A stretch of 32,701 nt of DNA from Anaerolineae bacterium. Lineage in GTDB: Bacteria > Chloroflexota > Anaerolineae > Anaerolineales > E44-bin32. A program made the translations under genes and the position numbers. The notes below the pieces were generated by a model. It ran no database searches and was not told where the DNA came from. It was given only the letters and a program-made list of their open reading frames with translations. The stretch lies in NCBI GenBank assembly GCA_011174845.1, contig DUEW01000192.1:1-32701 (forward strand). The letters are read 5' to 3'. Below, piece after piece: positions 16,671 to 26,500 of the stretch (position 1 is the first letter of the stretch; the number at the start of each line of letters is the position of its first letter).

Positions 16671-16734
16671 AAGCCCACTTCGCCGCTCCATTTAATACCC
16701 CCCCAATCAATACCTGGCATCTTCCTTGCATCAC

Positions 16735-16763
16735 ATGACGGAAACGTATACAACATGTATAAT
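16735..16763 (+). promoter_or_regulatory. Promoter of the PD40/M23 operon
   Basis: ATGACG (16735-16740), a 17-base spacer and a perfect TATAAT (16758-16763). Transcription would start near 16770, about 17 bases before the GTG start. Confidence 0.7.
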
Positions 16764-16786
16764 CTCAACCTTGAGGCTACCGGCAC

Positions 16787-18667
16787 GTGAAAGGAAATGA
16801 GTTAAGATCCCACGCTCGCCGTTATTTCCCCAGTCGACCTTGGCGCGTCTGGGTGTTTCGCTTATTTCTTTTAATCATCGTGATCACCATCGGAGTGCTC
16901 GGGTGGGCTGGTGTGGCGATGAAAATGCAGCTTAGTCCAACACCCCTCGACCCCACGCTAATCGCCTTAGCCACGGCTCTTCAATATTCGCCTACAGCCA
17001 GCATCAGTCCAACTACAGCGCCCCCCTCAGCTACCTTTACCATCGCACCCACACGTAATTCATTTCTCGGCACACTGGTCTACGCCGCTCGAAATGCCGG
17101 GTACACGCATCTCTGGGCGTACACGCCTGGCGATGCCACCCCTGTCCAACTTACAAAGGGTGATTGGGATGACAGGAATCCGGCAGTAAGCCCCGATGGA
17201 AGGTATGTCGCGTTTTCTTCTAACCGTGACGGAGCCTGGGATTTATATCTTTTAGAATTGAGAACAGGGGGGATACGAAGGTTGACGGATACGTTAGGCT
17301 TTGAAAGCGACCCATCTTGGTCTCCCGATGGTCATTGGTTGGCCTGTGAGTTTTATTATGAAGGGGATTTTAATATTTGGATCATCCCTGTGAATGGAGG
17401 CCAATCCCCAATTCAACTAACCAACCATCCCGCGCTAGATCTTTCACCATCTTGGGATCCTAATGGTCGACGAATTGCTTTTATCTCTAACCGGGATGGA
17501 ACCCCCGATGTTTTTTTGGCCGATTTGGAAAACCCGGATAACCGATTCCGTAACCTTACCCATTCCTCTGATGTCATTGAGATGAACCCAGCCTTCAGCC
17601 CGGATGGCTCCCGAATTGCATACTCAGCAAACTCGCAAGGGCTCGATTTGATCCTTATCCAAGACTTAAATGACCTTTCCACACCCCCTCAAATCGTCAG
17701 CCAAGCACGAGCTGCTGCATGGTCACCTGATGGGCAATTCCTCGCGACGGTACAGTACAACGCTATCGAGAGCCTTCTTCAAGTGACATCTCTGGGTGAA
17801 GAAGGGATAAACGCGGTTGGGTATCCACCCATACATGGAGTACTGAGTCTTGATTGGACTGAGCACGGATTGCCTGGTGAGATTTATGCTCGTGATTCGG
17901 GCAACTCCTCTGCTACGCCTCTATTTGTGGCGAGTGCCTTATCTGAGGCTTCAGGACGGCTATCGTTGGTCGAACTTCCCGATGCCGTAGCACCCCATCC
18001 GGCTCTCTCGGATGCTGTTGATGAGGCATTTCATGCTCTCCGCACCAGGACAGCAGTGGAACTGGGTTGGGATTTTCTCGGGGACTTGGAAAACGCATTT
18101 GTGGGGATCAACGATCCGCTTCCGCCAGGTTACGCTTATAACGATTGGCTCTATACGGGGCGTGCCTTTGCCTTCAAGCAAACTGCTGTCCAGGCTGGTT
18201 GGGTAGAGCTTGTCCGTGAGGATTATGGGGGCCAGACGTATTGGCGTGTTTTTGTGAGTACTGTGGTACAGGATGGTTCAGTTGGCGAACCGCTCCGATC
18301 CCTGCCTTGGGATTTCAGCACAAGACACACTGGTGATCCACACGCTTATGACCAAGGGGGATCTCTCCGCTCGAGTATCCCGGACGGCTATTTTGTGGAC
18401 TTCACTCAATTGGCGGCAGATTATGGTTTTGAGCGATTACCAGCTTTGACCGATTGGCGAACATTCTACCCGAGTGCTCGGTTTAACGAATTTGTACGCA
18501 CAGATGGCCTTGATTGGACATCGGCGATGCTTGAACTTTACCCGGCATCAGCAATTGTGACACCTACGCCTTATCAAACTCCGACACCCACACCGACACG
18601 TACACCACGACCGACAGCAACACCATGGTGGTGGCGTTGGCGAACGCCTACGCCCAGTTCTCCATGA
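16787..18667 (+). CDS. Membrane-anchored TolB-like PD40 beta-propeller protein
   Basis: 626 aa from GTG 16787. A basic N-terminus is followed by one transmembrane helix (about 20-46, FRLFLLIIVITIGVLGWAG) and a Thr/Ser/Pro-rich linker. Then come about five WD40-like PD40 repeats with the typical SPDGxxxAFxSNRDG pattern, such as NPAVSPDGRYVAFSSNRDG, DPSWSPDGHWLACEF, SPSWDPNGRRIAFISNRDG and NPAFSPDGSRIAYSANSQG. The rest (about 390-590) is an unrecognised domain rich in Trp and Asp. The tail (TPTPYQTPTPTPTRTPRPT and on) is a Thr/Pro wall-linker style extension. It is probably an extracytoplasmic binding protein. Its stop overlaps the ATG of the M23 lipoprotein, indicating a shared process at the cell envelope. 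Confidence 0.85.
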   Translation: MKGNELRSHARRYFPSRPWRVWVFRLFLLIIVITIGVLGWAGVAMKMQLSPTPLDPTLIALATALQYSPTASISPTTAPPSATFTIAPTRNSFLGTLVYAARNAGYTHLWAYTPGDATPVQLTKGDWDDRNPAVSPDGRYVAFSSNRDGAWDLYLLELRTGGIRRLTDTLGFESDPSWSPDGHWLACEFYYEGDFNIWIIPVNGGQSPIQLTNHPALDLSPSWDPNGRRIAFISNRDGTPDVFLADLENPDNRFRNLTHSSDVIEMNPAFSPDGSRIAYSANSQGLDLILIQDLNDLSTPPQIVSQARAAAWSPDGQFLATVQYNAIESLLQVTSLGEEGINAVGYPPIHGVLSLDWTEHGLPGEIYARDSGNSSATPLFVASALSEASGRLSLVELPDAVAPHPALSDAVDEAFHALRTRTAVELGWDFLGDLENAFVGINDPLPPGYAYNDWLYTGRAFAFKQTAVQAGWVELVREDYGGQTYWRVFVSTVVQDGSVGEPLRSLPWDFSTRHTGDPHAYDQGGSLRSSIPDGYFVDFTQLAADYGFERLPALTDWRTFYPSARFNEFVRTDGLDWTSAMLELYPASAIVTPTPYQTPTPTPTRTPRPTATPWWWRWRTPTPSSP

Positions 18668-19755
18668 GATCCGTGAATATCCACCCATCGGCGAAATTCT
18701 TGTTCATCGGCATCCTCCTTACGGCTTGTGGACAACCCATTGAGGGAGCGCCGATAGATGAGATGCCCTTGATAGAAGACACGACCGCACCATCCTCGAT
18801 CATGGGCGGGGATGATTTAACCTCAGCGGAGAGTGGGACCTCTTTAAGAGTCGTCTCGACCCCCATCCCAGTGGAGCTCCCTACCGCTGCTCCGATTCCC
18901 ACCTCAGATTGGCGGCCACCGCCCTATCCTGCGCCATGGGCGATCCGTCCTGAGGATCATTTTCTCTTCGATAGACCAATACCCTCAGGAGAGGTGAACT
19001 GGCCAAACTCGAGATATCGCTACGGAAGCACCTTGTTCGGAGAGGAGAATATCCACACTGGTGTTGACCTAGGCGCTGACCGTGGCACATCGGTTTTAGC
19101 CTCTGGGCCAGGTGAGGTGGTATGGACAGGTTATGGTCTTTATCGTGGCATCTACGATGAAACCGACCCTTACGGTCTTGCAGTCGCTATCAGGCACGAT
19201 TTTGGTCACCACGGTCAACAACTGTACACCGTCTATGCTCATATGCAATCCATATGTGTGTGGGAGGGGCAGAGAGTCCAAACAGGCGAGATTCTGGGGA
19301 CGGTGGGGGACACGGGTCATGCATCAGGGCCTCATTTGCATTTCGAGGTCAGATTGGGGGAGAATCGATATTGGACCACGTTCAATCCCGAACTATGGAT
19401 CGCGCCACCCATTGGTTGGGGTGTTCTAGCAGGGCGAGTAGAAGATTCCTTTGGTAGCCTGCTCAAAGAGTATTTGGTGCAAATCTACTCGATTGAGACC
19501 GGTGAACGATGGGATGTCTGGACCTATGCAGAAGGAACAATCCATTCGGATGAATTCTATAGTGAAAATTTCGTCATCAGCGATTTGCCCGCTGGTCCAT
19601 ATGAGGTGCACATCGATTTTATCGGGCGCTCCTTCACGACCCAACTCTACCTTTACCCGGGGCAAACGAACTTCTTAGTCTTTCGGGGACGAAGTGGTTT
19701 TAATATAGAACCAACACCAACCCCAGTAAATCTTACCGTGCCTCCCGATCTCTAA
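18664..19755 (+). CDS. M23 family metallopeptidase lipoprotein
   Basis: 363 aa from ATG 18664. The start is chosen because the N-terminus then forms a lipoprotein signal, with the lipobox LTAC at about residues 18-21 (FLFIGILLTACGQP); a 13-residue longer frame hides it. The M23 (LytM-type) domain has HTGVDLGADRGT with the first His and Asp zinc ligands, YTVYAHM, and GPHLHFEVRLG with the HxH motif, so it should be active and cleave peptidoglycan peptide bridges outside the membrane. A C-terminal beta-sandwich (about 265-345, like carboxypeptidase regulatory domains) follows, then a Thr/Pro tail. It overlaps the PD40 gene by four bases (ATGA). Confidence 0.92.
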   Translation: MRSVNIHPSAKFLFIGILLTACGQPIEGAPIDEMPLIEDTTAPSSIMGGDDLTSAESGTSLRVVSTPIPVELPTAAPIPTSDWRPPPYPAPWAIRPEDHFLFDRPIPSGEVNWPNSRYRYGSTLFGEENIHTGVDLGADRGTSVLASGPGEVVWTGYGLYRGIYDETDPYGLAVAIRHDFGHHGQQLYTVYAHMQSICVWEGQRVQTGEILGTVGDTGHASGPHLHFEVRLGENRYWTTFNPELWIAPPIGWGVLAGRVEDSFGSLLKEYLVQIYSIETGERWDVWTYAEGTIHSDEFYSENFVISDLPAGPYEVHIDFIGRSFTTQLYLYPGQTNFLVFRGRSGFNIEPTPTPVNLTVPPDL

Positions 19756-19771
19756 TCACGATAATGTCCTC

Positions 19772-21331
19772 ATGAAGCGGAGCCAACTCCTCGGTCGCAC
19801 TTTACGCGAATCTCCTCAGGTACAAGACCCTTGGACAGAGCTTGCGCTAAGAGCAGCTATCGTCCGTATCATCGATGACCAGGTTGTATACCTCCCTTTG
19901 GGGGAAAGGGTCATCGTTCGACTGATGGACGCAATGCGATCGATCCATCCGCCTGCACAAGAGGTGCGATTACAGCCGGGTTTCGTTGAGGAGGGTTGGC
20001 TACAGTTCCTTCAGGATGAGATCCAATCCTATCGACAACTTCCCGTGACATTATTCGCACGTCGAACGGTCCGGTCGCTCGAACCTGCCCAGGGTCTGGC
20101 TCGACCACCCTGGAGAAGAGCCTTGCAATGGTTCCGGATGAGCATCACTGGAGAAGATCTCAGGAATTATCACGATCAATGGGTGCAAAGTGTTGAAGCC
20201 TTATGGAGTGAGGTTGGCATAGCGCCGCGTTGGTTAGAGTGGCGGTCGAATGGATATGGATGGTCCTATCTACATGAAAAAGGACCAGACGAGATGCTTT
20301 CCTGCACAGCATGCGAATACCTTGGAAGTTCAGAGGTTGCGAAATTCAGGCGTCAATCAGATTTGGAAGATAACCTCGAAGAGATGATGCCTGTTGCCAC
20401 ACCCGGGGCAGATACCATCCGAGCGCTGGCAGACATGCTATCAGTACCGGAGTCAAAGACCCTTAAGGCTGTTTTCCTGATGGGGGAGGATAAGCACCTT
20501 GTGTTAGTCGTCGTCGGTGGGAATTTGGATGTCAGCTTGACGAAAATTTCTGGTGCAACGGGTATTCGATCTCTGCAACCAGCCAGTGAGGAGCTTATCC
20601 GTTCAGTTGGGGCAGAGCCCGGATATGCCAGTCCGATTGGATTAGAAGTGAAGGAATCCCTGCAGGATAAGGGGATTTTAGTCATCGGTGATCTCTCAAT
20701 CGAATGTGGTGTGAATTTCATCGCAGGAGCGAACAAGCCTGGTTTTCATATGAGAGGTGTAAATTTCCCGCGAGATTTCATGGTCACGATCGTTGCAGAT
20801 GTTGCTCAGGCTAAGGAGGGCGATGGTTGTCCGGAGTGTGGTGAAGCGCTTGCAACAACTCGAGGGATATATCTTGGGGGATGGCAATGGTCATCGTCAT
20901 CGATCCAATATTCAAACGAAGAGGGGCACAATCGATATGCGCAGATCGGCCTTGGCACGCTCTTCGTAGAGCCTATCTTGGCCGCACTACTAGTTGAACA
21001 TAGCGACAATCAAGGAATGATATGGCCTGTTGGGTTAGCGCCCTTTGATGTTTATCTTGTCGAATTGAAATGTCCAAAGGAAGCGAAAATGATCGTAGAA
21101 GATGTGGAGGCTGCTGGTTTGAGTGTGCTCCACGATGATCGAAAAACCTCTCCCGGAGTCAAATTCACAGATGCGGATTTGATCGGTCTTCCGATAAGGC
21201 TCACGGTGAGTCGGCGTAGCTTGGAGCAGGGTGGCGTGGAATTTTCTATCCGGGGGAAAGACATCCGCCAAATTCTCCCTCTTGAAAGTGTTGGCGAATC
21301 ACTCCTCGCCGTATTTTGTTCAATTATGTAA
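19772..21331 (+). CDS. ProRS-like protein with editing and anticodon-binding domains but a degraded catalytic core
   Basis: 519 aa, versus about 570 for bacterial ProRS. The N-terminus is clearly ProRS (MKRSQLLGRTLRESP, VYLPLGERVI). About 45 residues that normally hold the GPTHEE loop are missing, and motif 2 (normally FRDExRPRFGLMRGREF) reads RRTVRSLEPAQGLARPPW. The YbaK-type editing insertion (about 210-345) is well kept: KTLKAVF with the editing lysine, VVVGGNLDVSLTKI, and GVNFIAGANKPGFHMRG. Motif 3 is only partly kept (IGLGTLFVEPILAALLVE). The anticodon-binding domain is kept (GLAPFDVYLVELKC, DDRKTSPGVKFTDADLIGLP). Probably unable to aminoacylate; an editing or regulatory paralogue is inferred. 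No convincing ribosome site precedes ATG 19772. Confidence 0.85.
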   Translation: MKRSQLLGRTLRESPQVQDPWTELALRAAIVRIIDDQVVYLPLGERVIVRLMDAMRSIHPPAQEVRLQPGFVEEGWLQFLQDEIQSYRQLPVTLFARRTVRSLEPAQGLARPPWRRALQWFRMSITGEDLRNYHDQWVQSVEALWSEVGIAPRWLEWRSNGYGWSYLHEKGPDEMLSCTACEYLGSSEVAKFRRQSDLEDNLEEMMPVATPGADTIRALADMLSVPESKTLKAVFLMGEDKHLVLVVVGGNLDVSLTKISGATGIRSLQPASEELIRSVGAEPGYASPIGLEVKESLQDKGILVIGDLSIECGVNFIAGANKPGFHMRGVNFPRDFMVTIVADVAQAKEGDGCPECGEALATTRGIYLGGWQWSSSSIQYSNEEGHNRYAQIGLGTLFVEPILAALLVEHSDNQGMIWPVGLAPFDVYLVELKCPKEAKMIVEDVEAAGLSVLHDDRKTSPGVKFTDADLIGLPIRLTVSRRSLEQGGVEFSIRGKDIRQILPLESVGESLLAVFCSIM

Positions 21332-21338
21332 AGTAATC

Positions 21339-21368
21339 TTGACATCCAGCTTTCGGCTATGCTATCCT
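21339..21368 (+). promoter_or_regulatory. Promoter of the metallo-beta-lactamase-fold gene
   Basis: TTGACA (21339-21344), an 18-base spacer and TATCCT (21363-21368), the latter preceded by TGC. The predicted start near 21375 lies downstream of ATG 21359, which decides in favour of the ATG at 21398. Confidence 0.75.
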
Positions 21369-21397
21369 TCCGTCCAGTGCTAGATCGTGGAGTAAGG

Positions 21398-22225
21398 ATG
21401 GTTCGCGAACGCGTTAGCGATAATGTCTACGTTTTCACAAGCGAGCTATACGCCCAAGTGAACGCGGGGGCTATCGTCGGTCCTGATTGGTCGGTTGTAA
21501 TCGACACTTTGGCTTACCCCGAGGAAACCAAGGAGATTCGCGATTTCTTGGAAGTCCGTTTGGGAAGCCCGGTGCGTTATGTCATCAACACCCATCATCA
21601 TGCCGACCATAGTCTCGGAACCTGTTGGTTTTCAAACGCGATTGTCATAAGTCATTCCCTCTGTCGTCAGCTGCTAGAGACCAAAGGTCGAGAGGCGCTG
21701 AGAGAAGCTCAACGACAGAATCGTGAGTTGTTGGATATTCAGGTCATCTCTCCTGATGTCATTTTCAACGAAGGTGAGATAAGCTTGAGGGTTGGGAAGC
21801 GAACGTTGAAGATGGTCTACCTCCCTGGGCACAGCAGCGATGGCATAGGAGTGTTGTTGGTCGAGGATCGGGTCTTATTTTCGGGTGACATCATGATGCC
21901 CTTGCCTTATGTTGTCGATGGGGACTACGACGTTATGATTGATTATTTAAAACGGATTCCCCAAATGAATCTAGAAAATCTTGTCCAAGGTCATGGAGAG
22001 GTTGTTTTGCGGGGTGAAGTGGGCTCCACAGTGGAGGACAATTTAGATTATTTAGCTGCCATCTACCGGCATGCGAAAAAAGCTGCTCGTCTGCGGGATC
22101 CTGAAGGTTATCTTGCCAAGATCGATGTGGAATCGTGCGGAAAAAGTCGAATCCTGCTCAATGGATTGGCCGAGGAATTACATGCGCGCAATCTGTTGGC
22201 GCTCCTTGAACGCATGAAAAAGTGA
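21398..22225 (+). CDS. Metallo-beta-lactamase-fold hydrolase
   Basis: 275 aa from ATG 21398, with GGAG five bases upstream; an earlier in-frame ATG (21359) lies above the predicted transcription start. Zinc ligands are visible: HxHxDH as THHHADH (H66, H68, D70, H71), the later His in LPGHSSDG, Asp in LFSGDIMMP and the final His in VQGHGEVV. The MBL fold covers hydrolases of many kinds. The closest flavour is the SoxH/glyoxalase II-like group, and nothing in the surroundings identifies the substrate. It has no signal peptide, so it should be cytosolic. Transcribed from its own promoter just after the ProRS-like gene. Confidence 0.9.
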   Translation: MVRERVSDNVYVFTSELYAQVNAGAIVGPDWSVVIDTLAYPEETKEIRDFLEVRLGSPVRYVINTHHHADHSLGTCWFSNAIVISHSLCRQLLETKGREALREAQRQNRELLDIQVISPDVIFNEGEISLRVGKRTLKMVYLPGHSSDGIGVLLVEDRVLFSGDIMMPLPYVVDGDYDVMIDYLKRIPQMNLENLVQGHGEVVLRGEVGSTVEDNLDYLAAIYRHAKKAARLRDPEGYLAKIDVESCGKSRILLNGLAEELHARNLLALLERMKK

Positions 22226-22377
22226 AGTTAGAAATTTTAGTAAGTGGGCATGTCCTTGGTAAATCTACTCAAAATATCCATTCATAGTGCGATGGGTGGA
22301 AGGGGTTGTTGGCTCGTTTTGGCGTGACAAACCTTGCGCATCAAGACCGAAACACGATAGTTTGAAGTTCGATCCCA

Positions 22378-22406
22378 TTGACCCGGCGCTATGCATATGG
22401 GATAAT
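22378..22406 (+). promoter_or_regulatory. Promoter of the T-box/alaX/ileS operon
   Basis: TTGACC (22378-22383), a 17-base spacer and GATAAT (22401-22406) with a TGG extension just before it. Start of transcription is predicted near 22413, about 20 bases before the first T-box helix. Confidence 0.82.
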
Positions 22407-22412
22407 CTGACA

Positions 22413-22711
22413 AATCTAATTTCTTCATCGGCGATAATGGAGACGAGTACACCAGAACAAGACTGACAGCGAACCCGGGAGGGTGTGAGCCGGGTCAGGC
22501 TATCGGGTGGAAAATCCCTCTGGAGCCGCGAACTGAAAGTGTGGTCCACAAGTAAGGGAGCCGGAATCGCCCACCGTTATCCAGGGCGCGGGTATAAGCC
22601 TGCAATTCGGGTCGTACCCGGCAGAGAGCCTGCCTCAAAGCAGGTATCAGGGTGGTACCGCGGGAACGTCTTTAACTCTCGTCCCTGAATGGGACGAGGG
22701 TTTTTCTTTTT
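22413..22711 (+). promoter_or_regulatory. T-box riboswitch, isoleucine specifier
   Basis: The T-box sequence AGGGTGGTACCGCG (22649-22662) is canonical and would bind the tRNA acceptor end. The base of stem I is GATAATGG (22433-22440) pairing with CCGTTATC (22574-22581). The specifier-loop motif AGTA (22446-22449) sits opposite GAATC, whose codon ATC (22566-22568) is isoleucine, matching the ileS gene downstream. The leader ends in a terminator helix. Uncharged tRNA-Ile would stabilise the antiterminator and allow expression of alaX and ileS. Boundaries of the inner stems were not modelled. Confidence 0.92.
22678..22711 (+). terminator. T-box terminator
   Basis: CTCGTCCC (22678-22685) pairs perfectly with GGGACGAG (22691-22698) around a 5-base loop, followed by GG and T-rich sequence (22701-22711, ten T residues and one C). 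It competes with the T-box antiterminator. Confidence 0.92.
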
Positions 22712-22809
22712 ATGGGAGTCCTCAAAAGGCTTTAGTCGGAGGGAGCTAATCGTGTGAGTAGTGTGAAAGTTTCCAGGGTAAGGAAAATGTGCTCTGAGGA
22801 GGGGAAGGT

Positions 22810-23520
22810 GTGACCGAGTTGCTCTATCAACATGATGCATATGTGAAAGTATTTGATGCTGTTGTGACCGATGTCTCGGAACATGGTGTGGTTTTGGATA
22901 CGACGGCCTTTTTCCCCTCCGGTGGAGGTCAACCCTGCGATTACGGCACCCTTCGCTCCAAGGACCAACTCTGGTCGGTTACGCAGGTGAGTAAAGTAAC
23001 AGGCGAAATTTGGCATCAATTGCAAGGTGAACTGCCGAGCGTTGACGTTCAGGTAAAGGGAGAGATCGATTGGGAGAGGCGTTATCAGCTTATGCGCACT
23101 CACACGGCGATGCACATCCTTTGTGGTGTCATTTGGCGTGATTATAGAGCCAGTGTGACGGGTGGTAATATGCAGCCTTTGCGAGGGCGGATGGATTTTG
23201 AATTCGAAACGATGCGGAGAGAGCTCGTAGACGAGATTGAAGAGAAAATCAACCTTGAAGTGGTCGCCGCGAGAATTGTGAAGATACAATTTCTTTCTCG
23301 CGAGGAAGCCTTCAAGATCCCTGATCTGATACGGACCAAGATCAACCTGCTTCCGCCATCTATCCAAATTGTGCGTGTGGTTGAGATCGAAGGGCTTGAT
23401 CTGCAAGCGGATGGCGGGACACATGTGGCGAATACAGAAGAGGTAGGGGAGATCAGAATCGTCGATTATAAAAGCAAAGGGGCCATCAACAAACGATTGA
23501 TGGTCGAACTTGAAGGTTGA
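22810..23520 (+). CDS. alaX: Alanyl-tRNA editing protein AlaX
   Basis: 236 aa from GTG 22810 with an AGGAGGGGAAGG ribosome site. AlaX proteins are free-standing homologues of the AlaRS editing domain and remove serine or glycine from mischarged tRNA-Ala. The Gly-rich FFPSGGGQPCDYG (about 34-46) and the zinc motif HTAMH (H98, H102) are present. The second half of the site reads QADGGTHVANT, so the usual CGGTH cysteine position is Asp here, a variant I believe occurs in some AlaX proteins. The size fits the AlaX-M class. It is the first gene after the Ile T-box, overlaps the longest ileS frame, and lies nine bases before ileS ATG. Confidence 0.9.
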   Translation: MTELLYQHDAYVKVFDAVVTDVSEHGVVLDTTAFFPSGGGQPCDYGTLRSKDQLWSVTQVSKVTGEIWHQLQGELPSVDVQVKGEIDWERRYQLMRTHTAMHILCGVIWRDYRASVTGGNMQPLRGRMDFEFETMRRELVDEIEEKINLEVVAARIVKIQFLSREEAFKIPDLIRTKINLLPPSIQIVRVVEIEGLDLQADGGTHVANTEEVGEIRIVDYKSKGAINKRLMVELEG

Positions 23521-23528
23521 GGTGGAGG

Positions 23529-26500
23529 ATGTTCAAACCTGTACCCAGTCAAACTGATTTCGTCACCCTGGAACATGAGATCCTCAAATTTTGGGAAGAG
23601 ACACAAGCCTTTGAGAAGCTAAGAGAGTTACGGCTAGAGGGACCGATCTGGTCCTTCATCGATGGTCCGATAACAGCCAACAACCCCATGGGTGTACATC
23701 ACGGATGGGGTCGAACTTTCAAGGATCTCTTTCATCGGTTTAAAGCGATGCAGGGATATCACACCCGTTATCAAAACGGTTTCGATTGCCAGGGCTTGTG
23801 GGTAGAGGTTAATGTTGAGCGGGACATGGATTTTAAATCCAAACGTGATATCGAGGACTATGGTCTTGCTAAATTCGTCATCCTGTGCAAACAACGTGTC
23901 CTGCAATACGCCGCCATCCAGACCGAACAGAGCATCAGGTTGGGGTATTGGATGGATTGGGATGATCTCGGGTTCTTACGCATGCTGCAGGATGAGCTTG
24001 GGAAGGACCCATCGAAGATTCTCACAGTCGAAGGCGTCGCGGGTCCTGTTCGTGGCACGGTCGAGCAGATCGTTGGTCGATTGGGCATGCCAGAGCTTGG
24101 TGGATCCTATTACACCTTATCTGACGAGAACAACTACACCATCTGGGCGATGCTCAAATCATGTCATGACAGGGGCTGGGTTTATAAGGGCACCGATGTG
24201 ATGCCCTGGTGCGTCCGTTGTGGGACCGGCCTCAGCCAGCACGAGATCGTTACCGAAGGTTATCAAGAATTGACTCATCCCAGCATCACCCTACGGTTTC
24301 CACTCGTCGATCGTCCTGGCGAGAGCCTGCTTATATGGACTACAACCCCCTGGACTCTGACGAGCAACGTAGCAGCTGCGGTTGGCCCCGACTTGGAATA
24401 TGTCAGGGTACGTCAAGCCGATGAAGTCTTTTACTTAAGTCGGGGGACGATGGACATGCTCCAGGGTCCGTACGAGGTTGAAGCAGAGCTCAAGGGAGAT
24501 GATATGGAGGGTTGGCTGTATAAGGGGCCCTTTGACGAACTACCGGCACAAGTTAGGGGTGGCGCAGTAGACAAGCACCGTGTGATCCTATGGGACGAAG
24601 TTGGGGAGGAAGAGGGCACTGGCATTGTGCATATTGCTCCGGGATGTGGTGCGGAGGATTTCGAACTAAGCAAGGAATACGGATTAGCGGTTATCGCACC
24701 GCTCACTGAAGATGGCATCTTTATCAACGGATTCGATTGGCTAACCGGTATGCACGTGACCGACGTCGCTCAACCGATCTTCGATCATCTAACGGAGAAG
24801 GGGCTGACCTATAAATTGGAGGACTATACCCATCGCTATCCGGTTTGTTGGCGTTGTCAAGAAGAGTTGGTTTTCCGTCTTGTCGACGAGTGGTTCATCT
24901 CCATGGGTGCGAACCTAGATAAGCCTTATGAAGAGGTAACGGAGGAGGAGAAATCCCGAAATCTACGCTACCAGATCATGGAGGTGGTGATTAACGAGAC
25001 CCATTGGTATCCGTCCTTTGGTTTCGCTCGAGAACTAGATTGGTTGCGCAATATGCAGGATTGGATGATCTCCAAGAAACGGTATTGGGGGCTTGCCTTG
25101 CCAATTTGGGAATGTTCCCGCTGTGGACATTTTGAGATCTTTGGCAGCAAGGAAGAACTCCAAGAGCGAGCAGTTGCTGGGTGGGATACCTTTGACGGTC
25201 ACACACCACATCGGCCGTACATCGATGCGATTCAGATCGAATGCAGCCAGTGTGGTGAGCTGGCGAACCGAATTCCAGACGTGGGAAATCCTTGGCTTGA
25301 TGCGGGGATCGTTGGGATGAGTACGCTGCAATACAACACGGATCGAGAGTATTGGAAGAAATGGTTTCCGGCCGATTGGATCAGTGAGAGTTTCCCTGGG
25401 CAATTCCGCACTTGGTTCTACAGTCTGCTCGCTATGAGTACGATCATGGAACGGCGTGCGCCCTTCAGACATGTTTTCACGTACGGAACGCTTCTCGCTG
25501 AGGATGGCAGACCGATGCACAAATCTTGGGGGAACGCGATCGAGTTTAATGAGGCCGCAGATAAGATGGGCGTCGATGTAATGCGCTGGCTCTTCTGCGA
25601 TCATAAACCGGAGAAGGACTTGCTTTTCGGCTACCATCGGGCTGATGAAGTGAGACGTCACTTCCTGCTTCCGCTATGGAATGTCTACTCCTTCTTCGTC
25701 ACTTATGCCAACATCGATGGGTGGAGACCTGGTGGAAAGGAACCATTCACCTATAGCCTGCTTGACCGTTGGATTCTCTCAAGATTGAACGAAGTCGTTG
25801 GGGAGGTGACTCTCCAGCTTGAGTCCTTTGAACCTAACGTGGCGACGGCGGCAGTCGCACGTTTTCTGGATGACTTGAGTAATTGGTATTTACGGCGTAG
25901 TAGACGTCGGTTTTGGGCGAAGGCAGGTGCCAGCGAAGCGTCTGACGCCGACAAACATGCGGCCTACAGAACACTCTATCATGTACTAGTCACAATTTCT
26001 CGGCTTCTAGCTCCATTTGTTCCGTTTGTTACGGAGGAGATGCACCAGAATCTGGTGCGTACGGTCGATCCTCAGGCTCACGAGAGCGTCCACCACTGCA
26101 AGTGGCCTGAAGTCGATCAGAAGACCGTAGATTCTGAATTGACCGAAGAGATGGATTTAGTTATGCGTTTAGTCTCATTAGGTCATGCTGCCCGAAATAA
26201 GGCGAACCGTAAACTTAGACAACCACTCAGTGAAGCGGCGTTTGTGGTGAGTACAGCAAAGGAACGTGACATCGTAAATCGATACGCTGACTTGATCAGC
26301 GAAGAGCTCAATGTCAAAGAGGTTCGCCTCTTAGACACGGCTGTGGAAGTTGTCGATTACCGCTTGAACCCACTGCCGAAACAATTGGGGCAAAAGTATG
26401 GTTCTCGTTTCCCGAATTTGAAAAAAGCGATTCTCGAATTGGAACCCCAAGAGGCATCCGCGCGGCTGCAAATGGGAGAAACCGTCGTTGTTGAACTTGA

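Noticed and set aside
18541-18655. ACC/CCG-rich repetitive stretch that could be a DNA repeat
   Set aside because: It encodes the Thr/Pro-rich tail of the PD40 protein, so the repetition is a protein-level linker.
22360-22383. TpsiC-like GTTCGATCC, hinting at a tRNA
   Set aside because: No acceptor stem, D arm or anticodon arm can be built around it, and it overlaps the -35 of the T-box promoter.
22732-23424. 230-codon minus-strand frame
   Set aside because: It lies antisense to alaX, which has clear catalytic motifs, so it is a shadow.
25035-25661. 208-codon minus-strand frame
   Set aside because: Antisense to ileS, including its KMSKS region, with no recognisable motif.
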